The translations under genes and the position numbers were made by a program. A stretch of 33,555 nt of DNA, from NCBI GenBank assembly GCA_030432405.1, contig JAUIHG010000013.1, positions 1-33,555 on the forward strand, written 5' to 3'. Position 1 is the stretch's first letter, and every line of letters begins with the position of its first letter. This DNA comes from Bacteroidia bacterium. Its GTDB lineage: Bacteria > Bacteroidota > Bacteroidia > Chitinophagales > BACL12. Positions 7,452-15,815 of the stretch are shown here, piece after piece. A model generated the notes under the pieces. The model was not told where the DNA came from. It did not search any database and was given only the letters and a program-made list of their open reading frames with translations.

Positions 7452-9599
7452 CTAAGCGGAAGGGCTAGACGCGGACTCCGGTTCCGCCCCCTCCATGGGC
7501 TGGGCGTCCTTGGGTTTATCGCTGGACGGGTAGGCCACGCGGACGTGGTGGATGCTGCGCAGCAGCTTTTTGAAAACCTTTTTGATCTGCGTGATTTCGC
7601 GGAAGGTCAGGTCGGCGTGGTCCAGTTGCCCCTCGTCGATTTTATGCTGGACCAATCGGTCCACAAAGCCGTCGAGTTCTTCGCCCGTAGGGCGCTGCAG
7701 GCTGCGCGTGGCCGCTTCCACGGTATCGGCCAAGAGCACCACCGCCGTTTCCCGGGTGCTGGGGATGGGGCCCGGGTAGCGGAAGGCCTCGTCGCTGATG
7801 GGCGTTTCCGCGTTTTTACGGGCGGGGTCCGCGTTCAGCCAGGCATTCCAGAAAAACTCCACGCGCGTGGTGCCGTGGTGGGTGCGGATGAAGCTGCTCA
7901 CCGCATCGGGCAGGCTGTGTTTGCGGGCCATGTGCAGGCCCGAAGGCACGTGCTCGATGATGGTCAGCGCGCTTTTTTCCGGGCTCCACTCGTCGTGCGG
8001 GTTGTGGCCACCCTGCTGGTTTTCGATGAAGGCCAGGGGCAGCACCATCTTGCCCACATCATGGTACAGGGCACCCACGCGGGTCAGCAGGGGGTTGCCC
8101 CCGATTTCGCCAACGGCGGCCTCGGCCAGGTTGGCCACTTGCACGCTGTGCTGCATGGTTCCGGGCGCCTTCAGCGAAAGCTCCCGCAGCAGCGGCTTGT
8201 TGAGGTCGGCCAATTCGCGCAGGGTGATGCCGCTGACCACACCAAACAAGCGTTCAAAAACCAGAATCAGCGGATAGGCCATCAGGCAGAAGAACACGTT
8301 CAGCGCCAACCAGCCAAACGGCACCACATCCAGGCTGCGGAAACTGCCTTCCTGCACCAGGGAAAAGCCGGTCCAGGTCAGCCCGTAGGCTACCAAGAGC
8401 CAGGCCATGGCCACAAAAAACTGGCTCCAGTACTGGGCCTTGAGGTTGGCAAAAATGGCCGCCAGTCCTGCATTCAGGTGCAGGAAAACAAAGAGCCCGG
8501 GCCGGTCCACCAGCAGGGCCGAAAGCAAAACCACCACCAGGTGGGTAAACAGGGCAGCCCGGGTGCCAAAAAATGTCCGAATGATGATGGGCACAATGCA
8601 CAACGGCACCAGGTAGAGCACCGGCCAGCCCTGGTCTCGGATGAAGACCGTCAGGGCCACAAAAGCGATGATGAGCAGCAGCACAAAAACCAGGCTGCGC
8701 TGGTGGCGGAAAATGTCGGCCCGGAACTGAAGCAAAAAAAGACTGAACAGCGTCAGGGTCAGCACCACCAGGATGCCGTAGCCCAGGCGCATGGCCCAGC
8801 CGTTGGCCCCGCCCTGTGGTCCTTCGTATTCCGCACGCAGGGATTCCAGCACCCTGTAGCGCTCGGCGGTGATGATCTCCCCGGTGTAGATGATCTTTTC
8901 GCCTTTTCCCACTTTGCCGCGACGGGGACTGATGCCGGCCAATTGTTCGGCCAGGGCCGCTTCCGATGTACGCGCCTTGTAGCGGTGGTCTGGCAACAAT
9001 AAAGGCGGCAGCACCCGCTTGAGGTAGGCCTGCACCCGCGCATCCCGGGTAGCGGAAAGCAATGCTGCGAGGGCATCCTGGTCGGAGTCCACAAAGCTGC
9101 TGCGGCGCCGGATGGATATGGCATCGCCGTCCAGAATCTGGAATGAACGGTCCGGTCCAAAATCCGCGTGGGCGGAATCCAGCGCCAAAACCCCGCGTGC
9201 GTACACCGCATTAATGGCCTTTCGGCCAGCGGCCATCAAGCGCGTGGTATCCGCTGCCGACCAACCAACGGTGGAGTCGATCTGCCACTGGGGCAGACGC
9301 CGTTTCATGTCCCGCCGGTAGGCGTTCAACACGCGCGAAGCCACCTCGGCGTCCCGCGCATAAAAAGGCATGAAGTCCTCGCGGATGTTCTGGCGTTCAG
9401 CTTCCAGTTCACCGGGACTTTTGGCAATGGCAAAATCAAAGGGAGCCAACAGGTTGCCATAAGTCCATGGCTGGCCTTGCTCCACGCGGTAGGGAAAGCG
9501 CACCCGCTGGGGCATCAGCAGGGTCAGTGCTACGGAGGCACCGGCAACCCACAACAAGCGGGTGACCAGCCGGCGGTGTTTGGTCAGGCTGAAAGGCAT
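7452..9599 (-). CDS. 7TM-HD membrane phosphodiesterase, PgpH family
   Basis: The family hydrolyses the second messenger cyclic di-AMP. The 715-residue product has an N-terminal helix (about 10-30), a long extracytoplasmic 7TMR-HDED domain (about 35-265; it includes GKGEKIIYTGEIITAERY), seven membrane helices (about 270-455), and a cytoplasmic HD domain (about 470-690). The metal-binding HD residues are visible: H484 in TMQHSVQVANLAE, H513-D514 in LYHDVGKM, H550, H574-H575 in IRTHHGT, and D625 in LADTVEA. The ATG at 9599 is preferred because it begins just before the first helix; an open extension to 9746 would cover the divergent promoter region. The C-terminus is a short Ser/Pro/Glu tail. 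Activity on cyclic di-AMP is inferred from the family. Confidence 0.92.
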   Translation of the reverse strand: MPFSLTKHRRLVTRLLWVAGASVALTLLMPQRVRFPYRVEQGQPWTYGNLLAPFDFAIAKSPGELEAERQNIREDFMPFYARDAEVASRVLNAYRRDMKRRLPQWQIDSTVGWSAADTTRLMAAGRKAINAVYARGVLALDSAHADFGPDRSFQILDGDAISIRRRSSFVDSDQDALAALLSATRDARVQAYLKRVLPPLLLPDHRYKARTSEAALAEQLAGISPRRGKVGKGEKIIYTGEIITAERYRVLESLRAEYEGPQGGANGWAMRLGYGILVVLTLTLFSLFLLQFRADIFRHQRSLVFVLLLIIAFVALTVFIRDQGWPVLYLVPLCIVPIIIRTFFGTRAALFTHLVVVLLSALLVDRPGLFVFLHLNAGLAAIFANLKAQYWSQFFVAMAWLLVAYGLTWTGFSLVQEGSFRSLDVVPFGWLALNVFFCLMAYPLILVFERLFGVVSGITLRELADLNKPLLRELSLKAPGTMQHSVQVANLAEAAVGEIGGNPLLTRVGALYHDVGKMVLPLAFIENQQGGHNPHDEWSPEKSALTIIEHVPSGLHMARKHSLPDAVSSFIRTHHGTTRVEFFWNAWLNADPARKNAETPISDEAFRYPGPIPSTRETAVVLLADTVEAATRSLQRPTGEELDGFVDRLVQHKIDEGQLDHADLTFREITQIKKVFKKLLRSIHHVRVAYPSSDKPKDAQPMEGAEPESASSPSA

Positions 9600-9622
9600 G
9601 GGAGAGGAGGTGGCGGCGCCAA

Positions 9623-9636
9623 AGCGGCCGGCCGCT
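9623..9636. repeat. 14-base perfect palindrome AGCGGCCGGCCGCT
   Basis: The sequence equals its own reverse complement. It lies 24 bases upstream of the HD gene start in the divergent region between this gene and the thiolase gene, so it could be an operator; G+C-rich palindromes also arise by chance. Confidence 0.35.
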
Positions 9637-9694
9637 GCCCGATGGCATGAATATACCGGACGCCCTGCATTCGGCTGAATCTCCGCACCCTGCG

Positions 9695-9702
9695 TAGTTT
9701 TG
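9695..9702 (+). promoter_or_regulatory. -7 element for thiolase gene, TAGTTTTG
   Basis: An exact TAnnTTTG match in the divergent intergenic region. TTCG lies 21 bases upstream (9670-9673) as a partial -33 element. It would give a leader of about 165 bases before the ATG at 9874, containing two copies of the palindromic word. Confidence 0.45.
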
Positions 9703-9772
9703 CCCCCCGAAAGCGGAAGGCGGCCCCTATCCATCCGCCACGGCATTCCTCAGCCGGGCCTTGCTCCTGGTC

Positions 9773-9787
9773 TTCGCCTCCGGCGCA
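9773..9787. repeat. Dispersed palindrome, near-exact copy in thiolase leader
   Basis: TTCGCC-TCC-GGCGCA, one base from the exact pattern. It is the first of two copies 31 bases apart in the non-coding leader of the thiolase gene. Confidence 0.55.
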
Positions 9788-9803
9788 ATCCGTCCTTTTG
9801 GGT

Positions 9804-9818
9804 TTCGCCTCCGGCGAA
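9804..9818. repeat. Dispersed palindrome, exact copy in thiolase leader
   Basis: TTCGCC-TCC-GGCGAA. This copy is probably in untranslated sequence, showing that the word is not only a codon-usage effect. The same 15 bases occur at 18427 and 20724. Confidence 0.7.
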
Positions 9819-9873
9819 CGGCCGCCACCGGCCTTCCGCATCCTCTCCAGACCATCCCCACAATACCCCTGCC

Positions 9874-11052
9874 ATGCGCGACGTCCTGATCCTTTCCGTA
9901 GCCCGCACGCCCATCGGCGCCTTTGGTGGCGCTTTGTCTTCGCTGAAAGCACACCAACTGGGTTCCACAGCCATGGCTGCGGCCATTGAACGCGCCGGCA
10001 TCAAGGGCGCGGACGTCCAGGAAGTTTATATGGGCAATGTGCTCAGCGCGGGCCAGGGCCAGGCGCCGGCCAAGCAGGCCAGCCTCGGTGCCGGCATCCC
10101 CGATACGGTGCCCACCACCACGGTCAACAAGGTCTGCGCCAGCGGCATGAAGGCCATGATGCTCGGCGCCCAATCCATCATGCTGGGCGACAACGACATC
10201 GTTGTGGCCGGCGGCATGGAAAGCATGAGCAACGTGCCCTATTACCTGCAAAGCGCCCGTTGGGGTCAGCGCATGGGCAACGGCCAGATGATCGACGGCA
10301 TGATCCACGACGGCCTCTGGGATCCCTACAAAAACTGCCACATGGGCAATGCCGGGGAGCTCTGCGCCGACACCAAGGGCTTCAGCCGCGAGGACCAGGA
10401 CAATTTTGCCATCGAAAGCTACAAGCGTGCCGAGGCCGCCTGGGAGCGCGGTGCCTTTAAGGATGAAATCGTACCCGTTTCCGTGCCCCAGCGCAAAGGC
10501 GACCCGGTGGTGGTTGACAAGGACGAGGAGCTGGCCCGCGTCCGCTACGACAAGATTCCCCAACTGCGTCCGGCCTTCCAGAAAGACGGCACCGTGACGG
10601 CGGCCAATGCCTCCAAAATCAACGACGGCGCCACGGCCGTGGTGCTGATTGCCGCCGACCGCGCAGAGGCCATGGGCCTCAAGGGCCTGGCTAAAATCCG
10701 CGGCTTTGCCGATGCCTCCCAGGCACCCGAGTGGTTCACCACCACCCCGGCCAAGGCCATGCCCAAGGCCATTGAAAAAGCAGGGCTGCAGCAGTCCGAC
10801 ATCGACTACTTCGAGATCAACGAGGCCTTTGCCGTGGTCACCCTGGCCAACAACAAGGAACTCGGCCTGGAGGCCGAAAAGGTCAATGCCTTTGGCGGAG
10901 CAGTGGCGCTTGGCCACCCCATCGGCAACTCCGGCGCCCGCATTGTGGTGACCCTCTTGTCCGTATTGCGCGACAAAGGCGCCAAATTCGGCTGCGCGGG
11001 CATCTGCAACGGCGGCGGCGGCGCGTCGGCCATGGTCATCGAAGCCCTATAA
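9874..11052 (+). CDS. Acetyl-CoA C-acetyltransferase (thiolase)
   Basis: Biosynthetic-type thiolases join two acetyl-CoA into acetoacetyl-CoA, or run in reverse, in acyl-CoA, ketone-body or polyhydroxyalkanoate metabolism. The 392-residue product has the full thiolase fold: the nucleophile C88 in NKVCASGMKA, NEAFA (316-320), H348 in GGAVALGHPIGNSGAR and C378 in CAGICNGGGGASA. Length is normal for the family. The ATG at 9874 gives the standard start MRDVLILSVARTPIGAF; the frame is open upstream to a TTG at 9700, but that part is an untranslated leader carrying a -7 element and two palindrome copies. It is divergent from the HD gene, and a secreted protein of unknown role follows. No other PHA or beta-oxidation gene is adjacent, so the direction of the reaction in the cell is open. 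Confidence 0.96.
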   Translation: MRDVLILSVARTPIGAFGGALSSLKAHQLGSTAMAAAIERAGIKGADVQEVYMGNVLSAGQGQAPAKQASLGAGIPDTVPTTTVNKVCASGMKAMMLGAQSIMLGDNDIVVAGGMESMSNVPYYLQSARWGQRMGNGQMIDGMIHDGLWDPYKNCHMGNAGELCADTKGFSREDQDNFAIESYKRAEAAWERGAFKDEIVPVSVPQRKGDPVVVDKDEELARVRYDKIPQLRPAFQKDGTVTAANASKINDGATAVVLIAADRAEAMGLKGLAKIRGFADASQAPEWFTTTPAKAMPKAIEKAGLQQSDIDYFEINEAFAVVTLANNKELGLEAEKVNAFGGAVALGHPIGNSGARIVVTLLSVLRDKGAKFGCAGICNGGGGASAMVIEAL

Positions 11053-11171
11053 GCGCCTGCGGCGGCCAAGCCGCACAATAAGGCACGGTGCTGGAGGGTT
11101 ATTGGGCTGCAGGCAGGGCCCGATTCCGGCCCTGTCCTTCCACCCGTTTCCCATCCGCCAAAGCCCCTCCC

Positions 11172-12311
11172 TTGCTTCTGCGTTACACGCTTTTCCGCTC
11201 GCTGCACCGGTGCATCCTGGCGGTGCTGTTGCTTTTGGTGTTCGCCCGGCCGGGCGAAAGCCAGGCGCAGACCGCCCCGGATGGTCCGGCCTTGCCCTCC
11301 GTGGCCGCGCCGGCTGCACCACCGGCAGATCGGTCAACGGTGAAACCCGAAACGGACCCGCCCCAGGCGGCCGTGGACAGCAATGCCCAGGCGGAGGCGG
11401 TCCCCACCGACCCGCGCATGGCGCGCCTTTTGGCCTACGAAGACAGCCTGATGGTGCTGGGCGATTCGCTGGTGGGCGCGCGCCGTTACGAGGACCGCGA
11501 GGCCGCCTGTGTAGCCTTCATTCCCACCCTGGTCAAGGCCCTGAAGACTCCGGGTTCCTTCGACTACCCCTTTGACCGCGTCCGCAGCCTCAGCGTAGTG
11601 CGTTCCGACGACGAGCGCTTCCGCGTGTTCACTTTCCAGATGATGCTCTGGGACCGCACCTACCGCTATTTCGGGGCCATCCAGTTTGCCGACGAGGACC
11701 TAAAGCTGCGGCCCCTCATCGACGGTTCGCTGTTCATGACCGATTCGATGGCGCTTACGCGCCAATTGGACCCCGACAATTGGTACGGGGCCCTGTATTA
11801 TGGCATGACCATGCGCAAATACAAAGGCGAGCGGTATTATTTCCTGTTGGGCTTTGACGGCCAGGACATGTTCAGTTCCCGCAAACTGGTGGACGTACTG
11901 CACTTTGACAAGGAAGGCCGGGTCCACTTTGGTGCGCCCATGCTGGAGGTGCCCGAACCCACCCTGACGGACGCCGAATTTGAGATGGGCCTCAAGCCCA
12001 AGGAGCGCAGCGGCCCGGCCGCATTCACCCACCGCTTTTTCCTGGAATACAAGACCGAGGCCAGCGCCAGCCTGCGCTACGATCCGGAACTGGAGCTGAT
12101 CGTGTTCGACCACCTCATTCCGGAGAATCCGCTTTCGGCCGGCATCCGCTCCACCTATGTGCCTGATGGGACCTACGAAGGCTTCCGCTGGGAAAAGGGG
12201 GAATGGCGTTACGTGGAAAAGGTCTTTACCCAGACCCAGGCGGCCCCGCCGGTATATGCCCCGGCCCAGCCCAAGACCGATCCGGGCAATTACGAGCAGA
12301 GGCGGCCCTGA
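11172..12311 (+). CDS. Secreted protein of unknown function
   Basis: From the TTG at 11172 the product has 379 residues and begins with a signal peptide (MLLRYTLFRSLHRCILAVLL through VFARPGESQAQ). A GTG at 11088 would add 28 residues ahead of the signal, which is less likely. A Pro/Ala-rich linker follows (about 35-80). The main domain (about 85-360) has mixed strands and helices with many aromatic residues: FRVFTFQMMLWDRTYRYFGA, DNWYGALYYGMTMRKYKGER, YYFLLGFDGQDMFSSRKLVD and EGFRWEKGEWRYVEKVF. I know proteins of this look in Bacteroidota but no named domain or activity. The end is Pro/Gln-rich, without a T9SS tail or lipobox, so a periplasmic location is likely. An 18-base perfect palindrome sits at the signal peptide end. 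Confidence 0.72.
   Translation: MLLRYTLFRSLHRCILAVLLLLVFARPGESQAQTAPDGPALPSVAAPAAPPADRSTVKPETDPPQAAVDSNAQAEAVPTDPRMARLLAYEDSLMVLGDSLVGARRYEDREAACVAFIPTLVKALKTPGSFDYPFDRVRSLSVVRSDDERFRVFTFQMMLWDRTYRYFGAIQFADEDLKLRPLIDGSLFMTDSMALTRQLDPDNWYGALYYGMTMRKYKGERYYFLLGFDGQDMFSSRKLVDVLHFDKEGRVHFGAPMLEVPEPTLTDAEFEMGLKPKERSGPAAFTHRFFLEYKTEASASLRYDPELELIVFDHLIPENPLSAGIRSTYVPDGTYEGFRWEKGEWRYVEKVFTQTQAAPPVYAPAQPKTDPGNYEQRRP
11241..11258. repeat. Dispersed palindrome, 18-base perfect copy
   Basis: TTCGCCCGGCCGGGCGAA equals its own reverse complement. It encodes F-A-R-P-G-E at the end of the signal peptide of the secreted protein gene. Confidence 0.75.
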
Positions 12312-12337
12312 GGGGCCAATGTGCCTGCGGGTGCGCT

Positions 12338-13132
12338 TCAAACCGCACCGGTGGCCCGTGCCAGCAGGATGGCTGCGGCCACGGCGGCATTGAGGGACTC
12401 GGCCTCGCCTGCTGAGGCGGATCCGTGCAGCGGCTCGCCGGAACAAGCAGCTCCCTGGGCCGGGCGGCCGCGGCCGATGCGCACCGTATGCGTTCGGGGG
12501 AGCTGAGGGTTGATGCCTTGCGCTTCGTTGCCGATCAGCAGGATGCCTTCGGCCGGCCAGGTGGTCTCTGTGGCAGCTTCGCCCGAAAGGGCGGCAGCAT
12601 ACACCGGCCGCGATGAAGCGCTGAGCCAATCGGCAAGTTCAGCCGTTTGCAACGGTACCCGGAACAAGGCGCCCATGCTGGCCTGGACCACCTTGGGATT
12701 GAACAGGTCCACGCAGTCGGGGCTGCAGCACACCGAGGCGCCAAACCACTCAGCGGTGCGCAACAGCGTGCCCATATTGCCCGGGTCGCGGATGCGGTCC
12801 AGGGCCAGGGTCCAGCCGCCATCGGGCAGGGGCCGGCCTTCGGGAATGCGGGCTACAGCCAGCACGCCATTGGGCTGTACCTGTCCGCTGATGCGCTGCA
12901 ATTCGGTGGCCGAACAGGCTGCTGCGTGGGCACCTAGCCGACGTTGCCAGGTCTCGGCTTCGCCGAAGGCGGACCACCAATCCGGGCTGCCGTACACGCC
13001 TTCCACCGTCCAGCCGCTGGCCAGCAGGGCGCGCACCAGCTTGTCGCCTTCCGCACGGAACAACCCGTACTTTTGGCGGAACTTTTTTTGCATCAAACTC
13101 TGAATGCGTTGGACTTCGGCCCTGGTCGGCAT
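12338..13132 (-). CDS. TrmH/SpoU family RNA 2'-O-ribose methyltransferase
   Basis: The SPOUT family methylates the 2'-OH of a ribose in tRNA or rRNA using S-adenosylmethionine. The 264-residue product begins with the substrate-binding domain (QSLMQKKFRQKYGLFRAEGD). The SPOUT domain follows, with motif 1 RDPGNMGTLLRTAEWFGA (115-132, N119), motif 2 LIGNEAQGI (199-207) and motif 3 GEAESLNAAVA (242-252). Between IGRG (219-222) and GEAESLN an extra Ala/Gly/Ser stretch of about 20 residues is inserted, including CSGEPLHGSASA. Relatives usually have only a few residues there. This insert contains two degenerate copies of the palindromic word. The start ATG at 13132 lies 30 bases from the divergent tamL start. 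Which RNA is modified cannot be told. Confidence 0.92.
   Translation of the reverse strand: MPTRAEVQRIQSLMQKKFRQKYGLFRAEGDKLVRALLASGWTVEGVYGSPDWWSAFGEAETWQRRLGAHAAACSATELQRISGQVQPNGVLAVARIPEGRPLPDGGWTLALDRIRDPGNMGTLLRTAEWFGASVCCSPDCVDLFNPKVVQASMGALFRVPLQTAELADWLSASSRPVYAAALSGEAATETTWPAEGILLIGNEAQGINPQLPRTHTVRIGRGRPAQGAACSGEPLHGSASAGEAESLNAAVAAAILLARATGAV
12406..12419. repeat. Small hairpin within trmH insert
   Basis: CGCCT-GCTG-AGGCG. It lies in the extra segment that precedes motif 3 of the methyltransferase and on the minus strand ends in an in-frame G-E (GGC GAG). A second related word (TTCCGGCGAG on the minus strand) lies about 25 bases away. Confidence 0.4.
12576..12592. repeat. Dispersed 17-base hairpin word GCTTCGCCCGAAAGGGC, copy 2
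   Basis: Identical to 1637-1653 in an unrelated gene. On the minus strand it encodes L-S-G-E-A in a loop of the methyltransferase. Confidence 0.6.
12959..12973. repeat. Dispersed palindrome, near-exact copy in trmH
   Basis: TTCGCC-GAA-GGCGGA, one base from the pattern. The minus strand reads S-A-F-G-E-A-E. Confidence 0.4.
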
Positions 13133-13162
13133 ATCAATGGTTCGGCCTCGAATCGATGGAAG

Positions 13163-15745
13163 ATGGGGTCGACGGGACGTGCATTGCTGCGCGCATGCCC
13201 TTTGGTCCGCATTCCGGTTTTGGGCTTGGTGCTGATGGCCGCCCTGGGCCTGCCCTCCTGCGCCGTCGGAACGCTGTTGCCCGAAGGGCAGGTGCTGTAC
13301 AAAGATAGCCGGGTCGAATGGCCCGAGATGGACGACCCCCGTGCCGACCCACCATCGGTGCTGGGGCCAGGGGTGGCCGACTCCGAGGCAACTGCCGAAT
13401 CCGAAGAAGAGAACGATCGTTCCAAAAAAGAACTGAAGCGGGCCCGAAAGCAGGCGCGCAAACAATCCCAGGCAACAGCGCCGGATACGCCCGAAGATAT
13501 CCTGGGCGACCTCAACCGCCTGGACCAGCGCCGCGCCAACAAGCGCTTTCTCGGGCTGGTGCCCTTCCGTTTGTGGCTGTATTTGCAATTGACCAAAAAC
13601 GACGAAGGACCCCTGGAAAGCTGGGTGGAGGAACCCGGCGGCATCCAACCGGCCAAAAACCTGGTGGAGGACCTGCTTTACCAGGATTCCACGCGTTCCC
13701 TGCGCCGCTGGGCCATCGAGAGCATCGGCGAGCCCCCGGTATTGTACGATACCACATTGGCCAAGGAACGGGCCGAGAAACTGGAAGCCTATCTGTCCAA
13801 CAAGGGCTATTTCCACGCAGAGGTGGAAACCGAGCATGAGGTGCGCCGGAAATCCGGCGAAAGCATCTACACCGTCGATGCCGGTCCGCGCTACTACATC
13901 AACCGGGTCCGCTTCATGGACCTGGACAGTACCCTGGAGCCCTTTTTGACCGAAGCGCACAGCCGGCTGCTGATCATTCCCGGGCAGCCCTACGATCTGG
14001 ACCGCTTCAAGGCCGAACGGGTGCGGGTGCGCGATACCCTGCTCAACCACGGCTTCTACACCTTCGACCGCAACTACGTTGAGTTTGCCATTGATTCGAC
14101 CATCGGCGAACGCCTGCTGGACGTGTACATCCGCATCCTGCAACCGCTGGAAGACAGCGCCCACGAACGCTACAAGGTCGGGCACGTTTATACGTATCCG
14201 GATTACAGGCCCGGGGCTGGCGCGGGTACATCGGGAGCGCTGGAATTGGACACGCTGGAACGGCGCGGGGTGGAGATCATTTACCGCAACCTGGACTACC
14301 GGCCGTCGACCTTGCTGAACGCCATTTACATCCGTCCGGACGAATACTATGTGGCCGCCCAGCACCGGCGCACCCAGCGCAGGCTGACGGAATTGGGTGC
14401 CTTCCGCTTTGTTTCCGTGCAGTACCAGGAGCGGGAAGAAGCCGGGCAGCGCTACCTGGACACCTACATCCGCCTGCAGCAGGCCAAGAAGCAGAACCTC
14501 TCGGTGGAGTGGAACGCCAACACCAACTTCAATGCCCTGATCGGTTCGGATGTGGACTTCAACTACCGCAACCGCAACCTGTTCCGCAACGCGGACCTGT
14601 TCACCCTCAACTTGTCCACCGGGGTCGAAACGCAGTTTGCCGAAGACGAAAACCTGCTGCGGAACCTCGATTTTTCGGGTTCGGCCAATCTGGCCATTCC
14701 CAAGCTGCTGTTGCCCAAAGTGCTTCGCCCGTCCAGGGCGCGCATGAAAGAGGTCCGCAGTCCCCGGACCATCTTCGAGGCCCGATACATCTACACGCGG
14801 CGCCTGGCCTTTTACACCCTGCACTCCACGGCTTTCGGCCTGGGCTATTCCTGGCGCCAGGACGAACACCAGGCGCACAGCATCCGTCCGATCGACATCA
14901 CCCTGGTGGTGCCCACGGAGCTGACCGACTCCTTTCAGGCGGTGCTGGACGGCAATTTCCTGCTCCAACAGAGCTTTCAGTCCACCATCATTCCGGCGGC
15001 AAGCTATTCCTATGTCTACGCGCGGCAAAACCTGCAGGGCGGTCGGCAGGGTGTGGTGTTCCAGGGCTCGGGGGAATTGGCCGGCAACCTGATCAACCTG
15101 GGCTGGAGCGCCGTTGAAAACGGCGAACACACCATCGGGGGCATCAACCTGGCCCAATATGCCCGCGCAACGGCCGACGCGCGCTACTATTGGCGCTTCA
15201 ATGCCGAGCAGAGCATCGCCACCAGGGCGCTGGTAGGCATCGGTGTGCCCTATGGCAACTCCGACGCTTTGCCTTTTGTGCGGCAATTTTTTGCCGGAGG
15301 CCCCAGTTCGGTGCGGGCCTGGCGGGTGCGGCGGTTGGGACCGGGCAGTTTTTCGGTGGAGGACACCACCCAGGCCCAAAGGGCTTTTGTGGACCAGACC
15401 GGCGACCTGCACCTGGAGCTCAATTTCGAGTACCGCTTCCCGATCTACCAGTTTCTGGAGGGGGCCTTTTTTGTGGACGCCGGCAACATCTGGCTGCTCA
15501 ACGAAGACCCCGAACGGCCCGGCGGCAAAATCCGCAGCGATTTCTACCGCGATATCGCCATTGGCACAGGCATCGGCTTGCGTCTGGACTTCGATTTTTT
15601 CCTGGTCCGCGCCGACATGGGTTTCCGCGTCCGGGACCCTTCGCTGCGCGGCCGCGATGCCTGGCTGATGCGCGACCCGGGCAGTTACCTGGACAATTTC
15701 AACCAGGTCACCGAATTCAACATCGCCATCGGGTACCCGTTTTGA
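13163..15745 (+). CDS. tamL: TamA-type outer membrane lipoprotein TamL (Omp85 superfamily)
   Basis: The 860-residue product has a lipoprotein signal (hydrophobic GLVLMAALGLPSC, lipobox LPSC with C33), then a charged Glu/Lys/Arg stretch (about 70-115) and POTRA-like domains (about 180-450; for example NKGYFHAEVETEHEV and RVRVRDTLLNHGFYTFD). The C-terminal part is the Omp85 beta-barrel, ending FNQVTEFNIAIGYPF with a terminal Phe. The conserved barrel motif region is visible at GGPSSVRAWRVRRLGPGSF. TamA-type proteins with a lipid anchor are known in Bacteroidota as TamL and work with TamB in envelope assembly. The ATG at 13163 is chosen because it begins the signal; an open extension to 12944 covers trmH. 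An exact -7 word TACTTTTG at 13068 might serve it, but lies within trmH. No tamB gene follows. Confidence 0.88.
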   Translation: MGSTGRALLRACPLVRIPVLGLVLMAALGLPSCAVGTLLPEGQVLYKDSRVEWPEMDDPRADPPSVLGPGVADSEATAESEEENDRSKKELKRARKQARKQSQATAPDTPEDILGDLNRLDQRRANKRFLGLVPFRLWLYLQLTKNDEGPLESWVEEPGGIQPAKNLVEDLLYQDSTRSLRRWAIESIGEPPVLYDTTLAKERAEKLEAYLSNKGYFHAEVETEHEVRRKSGESIYTVDAGPRYYINRVRFMDLDSTLEPFLTEAHSRLLIIPGQPYDLDRFKAERVRVRDTLLNHGFYTFDRNYVEFAIDSTIGERLLDVYIRILQPLEDSAHERYKVGHVYTYPDYRPGAGAGTSGALELDTLERRGVEIIYRNLDYRPSTLLNAIYIRPDEYYVAAQHRRTQRRLTELGAFRFVSVQYQEREEAGQRYLDTYIRLQQAKKQNLSVEWNANTNFNALIGSDVDFNYRNRNLFRNADLFTLNLSTGVETQFAEDENLLRNLDFSGSANLAIPKLLLPKVLRPSRARMKEVRSPRTIFEARYIYTRRLAFYTLHSTAFGLGYSWRQDEHQAHSIRPIDITLVVPTELTDSFQAVLDGNFLLQQSFQSTIIPAASYSYVYARQNLQGGRQGVVFQGSGELAGNLINLGWSAVENGEHTIGGINLAQYARATADARYYWRFNAEQSIATRALVGIGVPYGNSDALPFVRQFFAGGPSSVRAWRVRRLGPGSFSVEDTTQAQRAFVDQTGDLHLELNFEYRFPIYQFLEGAFFVDAGNIWLLNEDPERPGGKIRSDFYRDIAIGTGIGLRLDFDFFLVRADMGFRVRDPSLRGRDAWLMRDPGSYLDNFNQVTEFNIAIGYPF

Positions 15746-15815
15746 CCGGCGGGGCAGCCGCGTATCCATACCGCACCACCAGCACTGCCGAGCTGCCCGC
15801 CCCGCAACCTGCGCC

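Noticed and set aside
13068..13075. Exact TAnnTTTG word TACTTTTG upstream of tamL
   Set aside because: It lies inside the trmH-like gene, in codons of a well-kept N-terminal segment, with no -33 element at the right distance. It may be chance.
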